A stretch of DNA of 64,000 bases from Planomicrobium sp. CPCC 101079 (GCF_007859275.1 NZ_VOHC01000011.1:248001-312000); one strand, 5' to 3'; positions 14,933 through 25,056 are shown, counted from the stretch's first letter. The notes: generated by a model from the letters alone, not told the origin. Translations and numbers: made by a program.

Positions 14933-17491
14933 ATGGTTTCTGTTACAAAATCTGAATACACACTTGATGCCGGTTCTTTAAACGAGGATATCAATTCTTT
15001 TCCGCAGGTCCATGCGGTAACACCGGATATGAAAATTACACATAAAGGGGTTTCGCGTCTGGTCATGATTGACCGGTACTCGTTCAAAGATACGGAAAAA
15101 AAGACGCTCAAAGCGGGAGATTTTGTCGTGTTGACAGTAAAAGAAGATCCAAAATTCCCGGCTCGGGGACTTGGCTTCATTGTATCGCTGGATAAAGCGG
15201 CAAACAAAGCGCAAGTTTGGATCGAAGAAGACTATAGAAGCGCGATTGACAAGCCGGAAGAGCAAGAAACCGGAATCGTCTCCAGGTCTCTTGATGTGAT
15301 CGAGAAGCCGCTTGAAGTTTATTACGAACAAATTGCTAAGCGCAATGCGACCGGCCTTGCTTCTGTTGAAACAACACCCGAAAAGCGCCAGCATTGGTTC
15401 GAGAAATTCTATGAGCAGCTTGTCGGATTAAAATTCATCCCGGCAGGACGTGTTCTTTACGGAGCAGGAGCGGATACGGATGTTACGTATTTCAACTGTT
15501 ACGTAATGCCGTTTGTAGCGGATTCACGCGAAGGCATTTCCGATCACCGCAAGCAAGTAATGGAGATCATGTCTCGCGGCGGCGGCGTTGGAACGAACGG
15601 TTCAACACTTCGTCCGCGCAATACGCTAGCTCGCGGCGTCAACGGCAAATCTTCTGGTTCGGTTTCTTGGCTGGATGATATTGCGAAACTGACTCACTTG
15701 GTCGAACAAGGCGGATCACGCCGGGGCGCCCAAATGATCATGCTCGCTGACTGGCATCCGGATATCGCGGAATTCATCATTTCGAAAATGCAAAATCCGC
15801 GCATCCTTCGCTACTTGATCGAAAATACGGAAGATGAAACGATTAAAAAATTGGCGCATGACAAATTAAAGTTCAAACCGCTGACTCAACAAGAAGAGGC
15901 GATGTACCAAGGGATCTTGAATTACCGGGCAATTCCAGGCATGGGCGGATTCAACGAAAAAATCATGCAGGATGCTGAAGCGAAATTGCGTGATGGCGGA
16001 ACATATTCAGTCCATAATGAAGAATTCTTAACGGGTGCCAACATTTCCGTGACATTAACAGATGATTTCATGAAAGCTGTGGAAGAAGATGCGGATTTCG
16101 ACTTGCGGTTCCCGGCAGTCGAGTCTTATTCCAAAGAAGAAATGGCCATTTACAACGACCAATGGCATGAAGTCGGCGATGTCCGCGAGTGGGAGAAAAT
16201 GGGCCATAGAGTCCGCACTTACCGCACGATGAAAGCGCGCGACCTTTGGAACTTGATCAACGTCTGTGCAACTTATTCGGCTGAACCAGGCATTTTCTTT
16301 ATCGACAATGCCAATGACAAAACGAATGCCAAAGCTTATGGCCAAAAAGTCGTAGCGACGAATCCTTGCGGCGAGCAGCCATTAGCACCGTATTCTGTCT
16401 GCAACTTGGCAGCTGTCAACTTGGCGCAATTCGCTGATGCAGAGACAAAGCAAGTTGATTTTGATGCGTTGAAAGAAACGGTCCGTGTCGGCGTGCGCAT
16501 GCAGGACAACGTCATTGACGCAACGCCTTATTTCCTGGAAGAAAACCGCATCCAGGCACTTGGCGAACGCCGGGTTGGCCTTGGGGTTATGGGCTTAGCT
16601 GACTTGCTTATCTATTGCGATAAAGAGTACGGATCGCCAGAAGGCAACCAATTGGTAGACGAAATCTTTAAAACGATTGCTGTTGCTGCATATGAAGAAT
16701 CAACAGAACTTGCAGTTGAAAGAGAAAGCTTCCCGTTCCTAGTCGGCAAGACTGATGAAGAAACAGCAGCTCTTCGAAAAGCCTTTACAGAAACAGGCTT
16801 TATGCAAGGCATGCCGGAACATATCCGGGAAGCGGTGCTTGAAAAAGGGATCCGCAACTCGCATTTATTGACGGTTGCGCCAACTGGTTCAACTGGAACA
16901 ATGGTCGGTGTATCAACCGGTCTAGAACCGTACTACTCATTCACATACTACCGCAGCGGACGCCTTGGTAAATTTATCGAAGTAAAAGCGGATATTGTCC
17001 GTGAGTACTTGAAAAACAATCCAGAAGCGGATGAAGAAAACTTGCCAAAAGCATTTGTAACTTCGATGGACTTGGCTCCTGAAGCGCACGCTGATGTTCA
17101 GTGCATCATCCAGCGCTGGATCGATTCTTCCATCTCGAAAACAGTGAACGCGCCTCGCGGTTACACAGTCGAGCAAGTGGAAGGCGTCTACGAACGGCTT
17201 TACAAAGGCGGAGCAAAAGGCGGCACGGTTTATGTCGACGGCAGCCGTGATTCACAGGTTCTAACGTTGAAAGCGGAAGAAAATACGTTTGAAGAAGAAC
17301 ATAAAGAAGAAGCTTCCTCAAAACGTCCAATCGTCCTTATCGATACGATTCAAGATCTGCGTTCAACAAACGTTACGATCGGTTCGGAAGTAGGCGACAC
17401 TTGCCCGGTCTGCCGAAAAGGGACTGTAGAAGAAATGGGCGGCTGCAACACTTGCACCAACTGCAACGCTCAATTGAAATGCGGGCTTTGA
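14933..17491 (+). CDS. nrdJ: Adenosylcobalamin-dependent ribonucleoside-diphosphate reductase (class II)
   Basis: Reduces ribonucleotides to deoxyribonucleotides using a B12-derived thiyl radical, without a separate oxygen-dependent radical subunit. It has 852 residues. Visible features are FNCYVMP and the MSRGGGVGTNGSTLRPR substrate region in the N-terminal half, NPCGEQPLAPYSVCNLAAVN (active-site Cys and Glu), and APTGSTGTMVGVSTGLEP (phosphate loop). The tail has CPVCRKG and CNTCTNCNAQLKCGL, a cysteine cluster suited to disulfide exchange with thioredoxin and possibly zinc. The ATG follows aaggagg. It is monocistronic, controlled by NrdR boxes and ended by a terminator. It shares the B12 requirement with mutAB in this window. 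Confidence 0.96.
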   Translation: MVSVTKSEYTLDAGSLNEDINSFPQVHAVTPDMKITHKGVSRLVMIDRYSFKDTEKKTLKAGDFVVLTVKEDPKFPARGLGFIVSLDKAANKAQVWIEEDYRSAIDKPEEQETGIVSRSLDVIEKPLEVYYEQIAKRNATGLASVETTPEKRQHWFEKFYEQLVGLKFIPAGRVLYGAGADTDVTYFNCYVMPFVADSREGISDHRKQVMEIMSRGGGVGTNGSTLRPRNTLARGVNGKSSGSVSWLDDIAKLTHLVEQGGSRRGAQMIMLADWHPDIAEFIISKMQNPRILRYLIENTEDETIKKLAHDKLKFKPLTQQEEAMYQGILNYRAIPGMGGFNEKIMQDAEAKLRDGGTYSVHNEEFLTGANISVTLTDDFMKAVEEDADFDLRFPAVESYSKEEMAIYNDQWHEVGDVREWEKMGHRVRTYRTMKARDLWNLINVCATYSAEPGIFFIDNANDKTNAKAYGQKVVATNPCGEQPLAPYSVCNLAAVNLAQFADAETKQVDFDALKETVRVGVRMQDNVIDATPYFLEENRIQALGERRVGLGVMGLADLLIYCDKEYGSPEGNQLVDEIFKTIAVAAYEESTELAVERESFPFLVGKTDEETAALRKAFTETGFMQGMPEHIREAVLEKGIRNSHLLTVAPTGSTGTMVGVSTGLEPYYSFTYYRSGRLGKFIEVKADIVREYLKNNPEADEENLPKAFVTSMDLAPEAHADVQCIIQRWIDSSISKTVNAPRGYTVEQVEGVYERLYKGGAKGGTVYVDGSRDSQVLTLKAEENTFEEEHKEEASSKRPIVLIDTIQDLRSTNVTIGSEVGDTCPVCRKGTVEEMGGCNTCTNCNAQLKCGL

Positions 17492-17502
17492 TTCATGCTC
17501 CC

Positions 17503-17533
17503 AAACGCGACGGCTTCGGCCGCCGCGTTTTTT
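17503..17533 (+). terminator. Terminator of nrdJ
   Basis: GC-rich hairpin aacgcg-a-cggc/ttcg/gccg-c-cgcgtt with one internal mismatch and a stable ttcg loop, then T6. Confidence 0.85.
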
Positions 17534-17572
17534 GTTTGGCGAAAAACAGCCAGCTTAGCCTTATAGTAATAG

Positions 17573-17600
17573 TTGCTCGATCTGCTTCGTATGATAAAAT
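17573..17600 (+). promoter_or_regulatory. Possible promoter of aroQ-pepP-efp
   Basis: TTGCTC (17573-17578), 16 bp, TAAAAT (17595-17600), about 30 nt before the aroQ start. Confidence 0.4.
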
Positions 17601-17631
17601 GGGGAAGGATGTGATTGAGAGGAGTGGCGAA

Positions 17632-18072
17632 ATGAGGGTATTATGTTTGAATGGGCCGAATTTGAATCGGCTGGGGAAACGCGAAAAGGATGCTTATGGA
17701 ACATTTACGCTTGCGGAGCTGGAAGCTGAGCTTGCAGAGTTCGCTGCTGAACAGAACTTTGAATTGACGTGCCGCCAATCAAACCACGAAGGCGAGTTGA
17801 TCGATTGGATTCATCAAGCGGGAGACGAGGGGCTGGAAGGGATTGTTTTGAATGCTGGTGCGTATACACATACGAGTGTAGCCATACGGGATGCCATTTC
17901 GGCTATTCAGGTGCCGGTTATCGAAGTACATATTTCCAATGTTTATAAACGGGAAGAGTTCCGTCACCATTCTTACATAGCACCGGTAGCTGCCGGACAA
18001 ATCACAGGTTTTGGCAAAGACGTTTATAAATTGGCGTTGCACGCTTTATTATTAGGGAATCAGAGAGGATGA
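17632..18072 (+). CDS. aroQ: 3-dehydroquinate dehydratase, type II
   Basis: Dehydrates 3-dehydroquinate to 3-dehydroshikimate in the shikimate pathway, forming dodecamers. It has 146 residues. The catalytic set is visible: LNGPNLNRLGKRE with Arg17, Tyr22, Asn74 in NAGAYTHTS and His100 in EVHISN. ATG at 17632 follows gagagg. It overlaps the downstream peptidase gene (ATGA), giving an aroQ-pepP-efp operon typical of Bacillales. Confidence 0.95.
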   Translation: MRVLCLNGPNLNRLGKREKDAYGTFTLAELEAELAEFAAEQNFELTCRQSNHEGELIDWIHQAGDEGLEGIVLNAGAYTHTSVAIRDAISAIQVPVIEVHISNVYKREEFRHHSYIAPVAAGQITGFGKDVYKLALHALLLGNQRG

Positions 18073-19136
18073 CTACATTGAAATTACAGAAATTACGCAC
18101 TGAAATGGAAAAACAGCAACTTGAAGCTTTATTGGTGACGAGCCGCTACAACCTGCGTTATGTAACCAACTTTACAGGATCTGCCGGGCTGGCGCTTGTT
18201 ACAAAAGACAAAGCTTGGTTCATCACTGATTTCCGCTATACCGAGCAAGCAACAGCGCAAGCAACTGAATTTGAGGTCGTGCAAGCGAAAACCAATCTCC
18301 TTGAGGAAGTGGCGGAACTCGCAAAAGAATACGGCGTCGGAACCATTTCTTTTGAACAGGAGTATATGACGTATGCAACATTTGTCCAGTACCAGGAAAA
18401 ATTGGACGCTCAACTCAAGCCGGTCAGTGGCCTGATTGAAAAAATCCGCATGATCAAGACGCCGGATGAGGTCGAGATTTTGAAACAGGCAGCGAAAATA
18501 GCAGATGCGGCTTACGAGCATATTTGCGGATTTATTCGTGCTGGCCGCACCGAACTGGAAGTATCCAATGAACTTGAATTTTTCATGAGACAGCAAGGGG
18601 CTACCTCTTCTTCGTTCGACATTATCGTGGCTTCGGGCTTGCGCTCAGCATTGCCGCACGGCGTGGCCACTGGCAAAGTGATTGAGCAAGGCGAGCTGGT
18701 GACACTTGATTTCGGGGCGCTATACAATGGCTATATATCCGACATTACCCGGACAGTTGCAGTTGGCGAACCATCCGAACAATTGAAGGAAATTTATCAG
18801 ATCGTTCTGGACTCCCAAGTGCTGGGGGTTGAAAAAATTGGGCCGGGCATGACGGGCATCGAAGCAGACGCCATTGCGCGTGATTATATCAAGTCAAAAG
18901 GCTATGGTGAAGCATTCGGACATTCAACAGGACACGGTATCGGCCTTGAAGTGCACGAAGCCCCTGGCCTGTCTTCTAAATCAGAGACGGTCCTTGAACC
19001 AGGCATGGCTGTAACCGTCGAGCCGGGAATTTATCTGCCAGGGATTGGCGGAGTGCGCATTGAAGATGATATACTGATAACCGAGTCAGGAAATGAACGA
19101 TTGACTAACTCCACAAAAGAGCTACGTATTTTATAA
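18069..19136 (+). CDS. Xaa-Pro aminopeptidase family (M24B, YqhT type)
   Basis: Dinuclear-metal peptidase of the pita-bread fold, cleaving the residue before proline. It has 355 residues: a creatinase-like N-terminal domain ([20 protein letters not shown]) and a catalytic C-terminal domain. The metal ligands fall in [34 protein letters not shown] and the two Glu of [17 protein letters not shown]. Its start overlaps the aroQ stop. It sits directly before efp, the classic arrangement, which fits EF-P's link with proline-rich sequences. Confidence 0.93.
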   Translation: MTTLKLQKLRTEMEKQQLEALLVTSRYNLRYVTNFTGSAGLALVTKDKAWFITDFRYTEQATAQATEFEVVQAKTNLLEEVAELAKEYGVGTISFEQEYMTYATFVQYQEKLDAQLKPVSGLIEKIRMIKTPDEVEILKQAAKIADAAYEHICGFIRAGRTELEVSNELEFFMRQQGATSSSFDIIVASGLRSALPHGVATGKVIEQGELVTLDFGALYNGYISDITRTVAVGEPSEQLKEIYQIVLDSQVLGVEKIGPGMTGIEADAIARDYIKSKGYGEAFGHSTGHGIGLEVHEAPGLSSKSETVLEPGMAVTVEPGIYLPGIGGVRIEDDILITESGNERLTNSTKELRIL

Positions 19137-19153
19137 CAAACGGAGGAACTTAC

Positions 19154-19711
19154 ATGATTTCAGTAAACGATTTTAAAACAGGCGTGACCATTGAAGTGGA
19201 TAACGGCATTTGGCGCGTTATGGAATTCCAACACGTTAAACCAGGTAAAGGTGCAGCGTTTGTGCGCACGAAATTGCGCAACTTGCGTACCGGCAGTGTA
19301 ACCGAAAAAACATTCCGTGCAGGGGAGAAAGTTGCTAAAGCACAAATCGATAACCGCAAGATGCAGTACTTGTATGCCAACGGCGATTCCCATGCGTTTA
19401 TGGATACAGAAACATATGACCAAATCGAGCTTCCATCACAAAATATCGAATATGAATTGAAATTCCTTCAAGAGAATATGGAAGTTCAAGTGATTCAATT
19501 CCAAGGAGAAGTCCTGGGTGTTGAATTGCCGAATTCCGTTGTCCTTGAAGTAGCGGAAACTGACCCGGGCATCAAAGGCGACACGGCAAGCGGTGGTTCA
19601 AAGCCAGCTAAGCTGTCAACTGGACTCGTTGTTCAAGTGCCGTTTTTCATCAACGAAGGCGATAAGTTGATCATCAATACAACAGATTCATCATACGTGT
19701 CTCGCGCGTAA
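19154..19711 (+). CDS. efp: Elongation factor P
   Basis: Relieves ribosome stalling at polyproline stretches by binding between the P and E sites. It has 185 residues in three beta-barrel domains: KOW-like N-terminus ([20 protein letters not shown]), then two OB domains ending SYVSRA. The modified tip is KPGKGAAF, with Lys at the usual position in the loop; Bacillus carries 5-aminopentanol there. The start follows cggagga. Last gene of aroQ-pepP-efp, terminator behind it. Confidence 0.97.
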   Translation: MISVNDFKTGVTIEVDNGIWRVMEFQHVKPGKGAAFVRTKLRNLRTGSVTEKTFRAGEKVAKAQIDNRKMQYLYANGDSHAFMDTETYDQIELPSQNIEYELKFLQENMEVQVIQFQGEVLGVELPNSVVLEVAETDPGIKGDTASGGSKPAKLSTGLVVQVPFFINEGDKLIINTTDSSYVSRA

Positions 19712-19721
19712 GCTTGAAAGT

Positions 19722-19748
19722 GGCCTCTGAAACAAGGAGGCCTTTTTT
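19722..19748 (+). terminator. Terminator after efp
   Basis: Stem 19722-19727 with 19737-19742 (ggcctc/gaggcc), T6 following. Confidence 0.85.
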
Positions 19749-19765
19749 AAATATAACTAAGCTAT

Positions 19766-19793
19766 TTCAAAAAGACCCGAAAAAGTCTAGAAT
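19766..19793 (+). promoter_or_regulatory. Possible promoter of accB-accC
   Basis: TTCAAA (19766-19771), 16 bp, TAGAAT (19788-19793), about 40 nt before the accB start. Confidence 0.35.
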
Positions 19794-19835
19794 GGAATAG
19801 ACCAAAATACTATACATAAAGGAGAGTAGGACAAT

Positions 19836-20342
19836 TTGAAAATCCAAGAAATCCGTGAAATCATTAAACTAGTGGACAGCTCTTCAATCGATGAGTTCAC
19901 ATATGAGTCCGAAGGCACGAAAGTCAAGCTGAAAAAGAATGGTGGAATTTTCAGCGGAGCGCCAGCAGCGCAGTCTGGAGCCTCTGCACCAGCGGCTCCT
20001 GCAGCTCCGGCGCCAGTAGCGGTGGTGCCGCCAGCGACACCGAAAGCGGAAGAATTGGTTTCTGAAGAAGCACCTGAACTTCCGGCGAGCAACAGCAAAA
20101 ACCTGCATCCAATTCTTTCTCCGATGGTGGGAACTTTCTATCAGTCGCCTTCTCCTGAAGAACCGGCTTACGTACAGCCAGGATCAAAAGTAAGTGCGGA
20201 CCAAGTTGTCTGCATCGTCGAAGCAATGAAATTATTCAACGAAATCGAAGCGGAAGTGGATGGGGAAATCGCTGAAATCCTCGTTAAAGATGGCCAGCTT
20301 GTCGAATACGGCCAGCCTCTATTCCTCGTAAAAACTAACTGA
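19836..20342 (+). CDS. accB: Biotin carboxyl carrier protein of acetyl-CoA carboxylase
   Basis: Carries the biotin that shuttles carboxyl groups for malonyl-CoA formation in fatty acid synthesis. It has 168 residues: an N-terminal helical region, an Ala/Pro-rich flexible linker (residues ~45-80), and a C-terminal biotinyl domain with EAMKLFNEI, biotin on Lys132. The start is a TTG at 19836 with aaaggagag upstream. It is 13 nt from accC. It may also be the biotin carrier for the propionyl-CoA carboxylase step, since mmdA at 51 kb has no carrier gene beside it. Confidence 0.95.
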   Translation: MKIQEIREIIKLVDSSSIDEFTYESEGTKVKLKKNGGIFSGAPAAQSGASAPAAPAAPAPVAVVPPATPKAEELVSEEAPELPASNSKNLHPILSPMVGTFYQSPSPEEPAYVQPGSKVSADQVVCIVEAMKLFNEIEAEVDGEIAEILVKDGQLVEYGQPLFLVKTN

Positions 20343-20355
20343 GGAGGGGATAACG

Positions 20356-21705
20356 ATGAAAAAAGTATTAATCGCAAACCGCGGAGAAATCGCTGTCCGG
20401 ATCATCCGGGCATGCAAAGAGATGGACATTGAGACGGTTGCCGTTTATTCGGAAGCAGACCGGGAAGCCCTTCATGTCCAGCTGGCTGACGAAGCTTATT
20501 GCATCGGGCCAAAACTTTCAAAAGACAGTTATTTAAACTTTTCCAATATTATCAGCGTTGCCAAATTGACCAATTGCGACGGCATTCATCCCGGCTACGG
20601 CTTTTTGGCAGAAAACGCCAGTTTCGCGGAACTTTGTGAAGCGGTGGATATCATGTTTATCGGGCCGACTTCTGCTGCCATTTCGAGTATGGGAACAAAA
20701 GACGTGGCCCGTGAAACGATGCGGAAAGCAGGCGTACCGGTAGTTCCAGGATCGACCGGCATTATTGCCAACGAAAAAGAAGGCTTGAAAATCGCTGAGC
20801 AAATCGGTTTCCCGGTGATCATCAAAGCGACTGCCGGAGGCGGAGGCAAAGGCATTCGCGTAGCCAGAAACCGCGAAGATTTTATAAAAGGCCTTCACAT
20901 GACACAAAAAGAAGCAGCTGCTGCTTTTGGCAATCCAGGCGTCTATATCGAGAAATTCATCGAAGATTTCCGCCACGTTGAAATCCAGGTTTTGGCAGAT
21001 TCACACGGAAACGCCATCCATTTGGGCGAACGCGATTGCTCGATTCAACGCCGGATGCAAAAACTTGTTGAAGAAGCGCCATCTCCTGCTTTGACTCCTG
21101 AAATCCGCGCTCAAATGGGCGATGCGGCAGTAAAAGCAGCGCTAGCAGTCAATTACCGCGGTGCTGGGACTGTGGAATTCATTTTTGATGTTGCCAATCA
21201 AAAGTTTTATTTTATGGAAATGAATACCCGCATCCAAGTGGAACATCCAGTAACTGAGATGATTACAGGAATCGACTTGATCCAGCAGCAGTTAAAAGTG
21301 GCATCAGGCGAGACACTTGCTTTTAAGCAAGAAGATGTAACGTTTAAGGGATGGTCCATTGAATGCCGGATCAATGCTGAAAACCCAGCGAAGAATTTTA
21401 TGCCTTCAGCGGGCAAAGTAGATATTTACTTGCCGCCGGGAGGTTTGGGCGTACGGGTCGATTCAGCGATGTATCCAGGTTACAGCATTCCTCCATACTA
21501 TGATTCCATGGTTGCAAAACTGATCACGTTCGCGGACACACGTGAAGAAGCGGTTGCCAAAATGAAACGCGCACTTGGCGAATTCTTGATCGAAGGAGTG
21601 CACACAACCATCCCGTTCCATTTGAAGTTGATGGATCATGAAGTATTCAAATCAGGTGATTTCAACACGAAATTCCTTGAAAAATACGATGTGCTAGGAT
21701 CCTAA
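20356..21705 (+). CDS. accC: Biotin carboxylase subunit of acetyl-CoA carboxylase
   Basis: ATP-grasp enzyme that carboxylates the biotin of AccB. It has 449 residues. Visible are the N-terminal [20 protein letters not shown], the ATP-lid [13 protein letters not shown], the [13 protein letters not shown] block, and catalytic [14 protein letters not shown]. It has a gaggagggg ribosome-binding site and forms an operon with accB and probably yqhY. Confidence 0.97.
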   Translation: MKKVLIANRGEIAVRIIRACKEMDIETVAVYSEADREALHVQLADEAYCIGPKLSKDSYLNFSNIISVAKLTNCDGIHPGYGFLAENASFAELCEAVDIMFIGPTSAAISSMGTKDVARETMRKAGVPVVPGSTGIIANEKEGLKIAEQIGFPVIIKATAGGGGKGIRVARNREDFIKGLHMTQKEAAAAFGNPGVYIEKFIEDFRHVEIQVLADSHGNAIHLGERDCSIQRRMQKLVEEAPSPALTPEIRAQMGDAAVKAALAVNYRGAGTVEFIFDVANQKFYFMEMNTRIQVEHPVTEMITGIDLIQQQLKVASGETLAFKQEDVTFKGWSIECRINAENPAKNFMPSAGKVDIYLPPGGLGVRVDSAMYPGYSIPPYYDSMVAKLITFADTREEAVAKMKRALGEFLIEGVHTTIPFHLKLMDHEVFKSGDFNTKFLEKYDVLGS

Positions 21706-21724
21706 AAAGAAAGGAATTGACCAA

Positions 21725-22123
21725 ATGGCTGAAAAAACAGTTTCTTACGTGCAAATGAAACCGAAAGGTGCGCAAGATTTGGGAAATATCCAAGTTGCTC
21801 CTGAAGTGTTAGAGATTATTGCTAGCATTGCGGCGTCTGATATCGAAGGCGTTGCGAGCATGCGGGGCAACTTCACTTCTGGAGTAGCAGAACGTTTAGG
21901 GAAAAAAGTGCACGGCAAAGGCGTGAAAACCGAACTGGCGCAAGATGGCTTGGCGATCGACATTTATTGCGTCGTCAATTATGGTGTATCGATTCCGCAA
22001 ACAGCTTTGAAAATCCAGGAACAGGTTCGCCAAACGCTTTTAAACATGACGTCGCTTCAAACACAGGAAGTGAATGTCCACATTACGGGTGTACAGTTTG
22101 AAATGCAGCACCCTAGTGAATAA
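21725..22123 (+). CDS. yqhY: Asp23/Gls24 family protein (YqhY)
   Basis: A 132-residue cytosolic Asp23-family protein starting MAEKTVSYVQMKPKG, with the GNIQVAPEVLEIIASIAASD block and VNYGVSIPQTALKIQEQV typical of the family. In Bacillales yqhY follows accBC; in B. subtilis its loss disturbs acetyl-CoA carboxylase control, so a regulatory link with AccABCD is likely. It is 19 nt after accC, same operon, followed by a terminator. Confidence 0.9.
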   Translation: MAEKTVSYVQMKPKGAQDLGNIQVAPEVLEIIASIAASDIEGVASMRGNFTSGVAERLGKKVHGKGVKTELAQDGLAIDIYCVVNYGVSIPQTALKIQEQVRQTLLNMTSLQTQEVNVHITGVQFEMQHPSE

Positions 22124-22129
22124 CAACAG

Positions 22130-22172
22130 GCTGTCCAAGCTGGCTATGCGCCGGCTTATTGGACAGCTTTTT
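22130..22172 (+). terminator. Terminator after yqhY
   Basis: Stem 22130-22138 with 22159-22167 (gctgtccaa/ttggacagc) enclosing a small inner hairpin, T5 following. Confidence 0.8.
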
Positions 22173-22230
22173 GTTTTACATTCAAGATTTAACTGGAGGC
22201 CGAGCCAAGGCATCTCTCCGCACTTCGTCG

Positions 22231-22269
22231 AAAAGACAGTGGCCAAATGAAGTTTGGCCACTGTCTTTT
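22231..22269. terminator. Second, bidirectional terminator between yqhY and nusB
   Basis: Perfect 17-bp inverted repeat 22231-22247 with 22253-22269, loop tgaag, beginning AAAA and ending TTTT. It lies about 60 nt beyond the first terminator, with no gene between. Confidence 0.75.
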
Positions 22270-22285
22270 CAGACTATTTCAAACA

Positions 22286-22314
22286 TGGAAGTTCGGGTGG
22301 ATTACCTGTATAAT
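22286..22314 (+). promoter_or_regulatory. Possible promoter of the nusB operon
   Basis: Perfect TATAAT at 22309-22314 with a poor -35 (TGGAAG, 22286-22291) at 17 bp, about 37 nt before the nusB start. Confidence 0.45.
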
Positions 22315-22351
22315 GAGGAATAATTAGCCCAAAAAGGAGACCAAAAAAGAT

Positions 22352-22741
22352 ATGAAACGACACGAAGCAAGAGAAAAGGCGCTCCAAACCTTATTTCAAT
22401 TAGAAGGAACAGAATTGACGATTGAAGAAGCGATTGAACACGTTATGGAAGGCCAGCGCGATAATTTTTATGATCTGCTGGTTCAAGGAACCCATTCCAA
22501 CCTGGCATCAATCGACGAAAAATTGAAAGACCATTTAGAGAATTGGTCGCTTGAACGATTGCCGAAAATTGAACGGACTATCCTTAGAATGGCTGTCTTT
22601 GAGCTTAGTTTCATGGAAGATGCACCGTCTCGGGTCATCATGAACGAAGCGATTGAATTGAGTAAAACGTTTGGCGATGAAAAATCCAGCCGCTTTGTGA
22701 ATGGCGTTCTGTCAAAATTTACCGATGAACAAGAAAATTGA
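22352..22741 (+). CDS. nusB: Transcription antitermination factor NusB
   Basis: RNA-binding protein that pairs with NusE (S10) on boxA of rRNA leaders. It has 129 residues, all helical. The N-terminal MKRHEAREKALQTLFQLEG and C-terminal IELSKTFGDEKSSRFVNGVL blocks are standard. The ribosome-binding site is aaaaaggaga. First gene of nusB-folD-xseA-xseB-ispA, as in B. subtilis. Confidence 0.96.
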   Translation: MKRHEAREKALQTLFQLEGTELTIEEAIEHVMEGQRDNFYDLLVQGTHSNLASIDEKLKDHLENWSLERLPKIERTILRMAVFELSFMEDAPSRVIMNEAIELSKTFGDEKSSRFVNGVLSKFTDEQEN

Positions 22742-22756
22742 TTTGGAGGAATGAAT

Positions 22757-23632
22757 GTGACTGCGAAACTCATTGATGGAAAAGCAGTAAGCCAAAAAAT
22801 TAAAGACCAAGTTCAAGTACGCGTGGATAAACTAAAAGCTCAAGGGGTTGTGCCGGGCCTTGCGGTGGTGCTCATTGGAGACAATTCTGCCTCCCATACA
22901 TATGTGAAAAACAAGCAAAAAACATGTGAAGCGCTGGGTATGCGCTCCGATTTGCTCCAATTCCCGGAAGATTTGACCGAAGCGGAGCTTTTATCGACCA
23001 TCGATGGATTGAATAACGATCCATATATTCACGGCATACTGGTTCAGCTGCCGCTGCCCGCGCATATCGATGAATTCAGTGTTATTATGGCCATCGACCC
23101 GCAAAAAGACGTGGATGGGTTCCACCCGGTATCAGTCGGCAATATGATGATCGGGCGGGATGCCTTCTTGCCTTGCACTCCGAACGGCATCGTCAAACTG
23201 CTCGAACACTACGCAATCGACCCTGCAGGCCAGCATGTTGTCGTCATTGGCAGAAGCAACATTGTCGGCAAGCCTGTGGGCCAAATGCTGCTGCAAAAAA
23301 ATGCGACCGTCACATATACTCATTCAAAGACCAAGGATTTGGTTTATTACACCAAACAAGCTGACATTTTGATTGTGGCTATTGGTGTTGCAAAATTCCT
23401 GAATTCCAAACACATCAAACCCGGCTCTGTTGTTATCGATGTCGGCATGAACCGAGATGAAAACGGCAAGCTGTGCGGAGATGTGGATTTTGAAGATGTA
23501 GTTGAAAAGGCATCCTATGTAACCCCAGTGCCTGGCGGCGTCGGGCCGATGACGATTGCCATGCTGATGGAAAATACAGTGCAGTCGGCTGAAAATGGCC
23601 TGACAAAAGACAAAAGCGGAAGAACCATGTAA
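22757..23632 (+). CDS. folD: Bifunctional methylenetetrahydrofolate dehydrogenase/cyclohydrolase
   Basis: Interconverts 5,10-methylene-, methenyl- and 10-formyl-THF with NADP. It has 291 residues. The catalytic block [16 protein letters not shown] with Tyr and Lys, the [16 protein letters not shown] block, and [11 protein letters not shown] for NADP are present, as is [18 protein letters not shown] at 22757 is preferred because tttggagga at 22743-22750 is 6 nt from it but abuts the ATG at 22751. Second gene of the nusB operon. Confidence 0.95.
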   Translation: MTAKLIDGKAVSQKIKDQVQVRVDKLKAQGVVPGLAVVLIGDNSASHTYVKNKQKTCEALGMRSDLLQFPEDLTEAELLSTIDGLNNDPYIHGILVQLPLPAHIDEFSVIMAIDPQKDVDGFHPVSVGNMMIGRDAFLPCTPNGIVKLLEHYAIDPAGQHVVVIGRSNIVGKPVGQMLLQKNATVTYTHSKTKDLVYYTKQADILIVAIGVAKFLNSKHIKPGSVVIDVGMNRDENGKLCGDVDFEDVVEKASYVTPVPGGVGPMTIAMLMENTVQSAENGLTKDKSGRTM

Positions 23633-23645
23633 AATAAATAGAAAA

Positions 23646-23682
23646 AGAGCTGTTTTTCGGAAGAAAGACAGCTTTTTAATTT
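23646..23682 (+). terminator. Weak terminator-like hairpin between folD and xseA
   Basis: agctgt/acagct stem with a long loop and T5. It may attenuate rather than stop transcription into xseA. Confidence 0.5.
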
Positions 23683-23702
23683 CCAAGATAGGGGTTGAAA
23701 TT

Positions 23703-25055
23703 TTGTCGACCGACCCATACTTAAGCGTCAAGGCGCTGACGAAATACATAAAAAAGAAATTTGATGCCGATCCTCATTTGCGGGATGTTTATGTTAAAGG
23801 CGAATTGTCGAACGTCAAGATCCATACGAGCGGCCATATTTATTTCACTCTCAAAGATAATGCCGCACGGCTGCCAGCCGTCATGTTCGCGGCGAATGCC
23901 AGAGGGGTCAAATTCAAGCCGGAAAGTGGCATGACTGTGTTGATCCGAGGGGATGTCACAGTATACGAGGCTTCCGGCCAATACCAGTTGTACGCCCAAT
24001 CGATGCAGTCGGATGGCATCGGCGATTATTATTTGGCTTTTGAACAATTAAAAGAAAAGCTGGGCAGAGAAGGTTTGTTCAGTGCTGCGCACAAAAAGAG
24101 CTTTCCGCGGTTCCCTAAGAAAATTGCGGTGGTTACAGCCCAAACAGGTGCAGCAGTTCGCGATATTCTCATTACGTTGAACCGCCGCTATCCACTTGCA
24201 AAAGTGGTACTGTATCCGACTCTTGTGCAAGGGACAGGCGCTGCCCCGTCCATCGTAAAGTCGATCCAGTCGGCCAACCAAAGTGATTTTGATGTTATGA
24301 TTGTCGGCCGTGGCGGTGGATCAATTGAAGACCTATGGGCATTCAATGAAGAAAGCGTGGCACGCGCCATTTTCGGGTCGCGCATTCCGATAATCTCAGC
24401 TATCGGCCATGAAACGGATACGACCATTGCAGATTTTGTATCGGATTTGCGGGCAGCAACGCCGACGGCAGCAGCTGAACTGGCAGTGCCGAGCAAGACC
24501 GAATTGCTCGACCGCATATTGAGCTACCGTTCCGGCATGTACCGCACAATTGCAAACACGGTTTCCAAAGACAAAGCAGCATTGAACCGCTTGACTTCTT
24601 CGCTGCCGCTCGCTTATCCCGACCGTTTGTACCGGCCGTTCATCGAACGTGTCGAGCGGGCGACCGATTCGCTGCAGCGTGAAATCATCCAGCAGCTGAA
24701 CCGTTCAAAAGAACGCCGTGCAAATCTGGACAGCCAGCTGCAAAGCCGGATACCGCTAAAGCGCATCAAGCAATCCGAAATGGATGTTGAAAGCTTGTCG
24801 CGGCGATTGGATCAGGGAATGGAGCGCAGCATGAGAAGCAGCACTCAGCAGCTTGCTTCAGCTATGCGAACATTAGACGCTTTAAGCCCGCTCAAAATTA
24901 TGGAACGCGGCTATTCGATCCCTTATAAGGACGAAGTTGTCGTTAAGAGCATTGCACAAGTGGAACCAGGCGACCGCATTGCAATTTCGATGACGGACGG
25001 CACGGTAAATGCCAAAGTAGAAAGCAAGATCCCAACGGATAAAGGAGAGTCTTAA
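23703..25055 (+). CDS. xseA: Exodeoxyribonuclease VII large subunit
   Basis: Catalytic subunit of ExoVII, a bidirectional single-strand DNA exonuclease. It has 450 residues: N-terminal OB fold (LRDVYVKGELSNVKIHTSGH), then the catalytic domain with PKKIAVVTAQTGAAVRDI and IVGRGGGSIEDLW, and AIGHETDTTIAD. A long coiled coil (~260-390) that binds small subunits follows. The start is a TTG at 23703, with aggggttg upstream. It is adjacent to xseB, which begins one base after its stop. Confidence 0.95.
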   Translation: MSTDPYLSVKALTKYIKKKFDADPHLRDVYVKGELSNVKIHTSGHIYFTLKDNAARLPAVMFAANARGVKFKPESGMTVLIRGDVTVYEASGQYQLYAQSMQSDGIGDYYLAFEQLKEKLGREGLFSAAHKKSFPRFPKKIAVVTAQTGAAVRDILITLNRRYPLAKVVLYPTLVQGTGAAPSIVKSIQSANQSDFDVMIVGRGGGSIEDLWAFNEESVARAIFGSRIPIISAIGHETDTTIADFVSDLRAATPTAAAELAVPSKTELLDRILSYRSGMYRTIANTVSKDKAALNRLTSSLPLAYPDRLYRPFIERVERATDSLQREIIQQLNRSKERRANLDSQLQSRIPLKRIKQSEMDVESLSRRLDQGMERSMRSSTQQLASAMRTLDALSPLKIMERGYSIPYKDEVVVKSIAQVEPGDRIAISMTDGTVNAKVESKIPTDKGES

Positions 25056-25056
25056 G

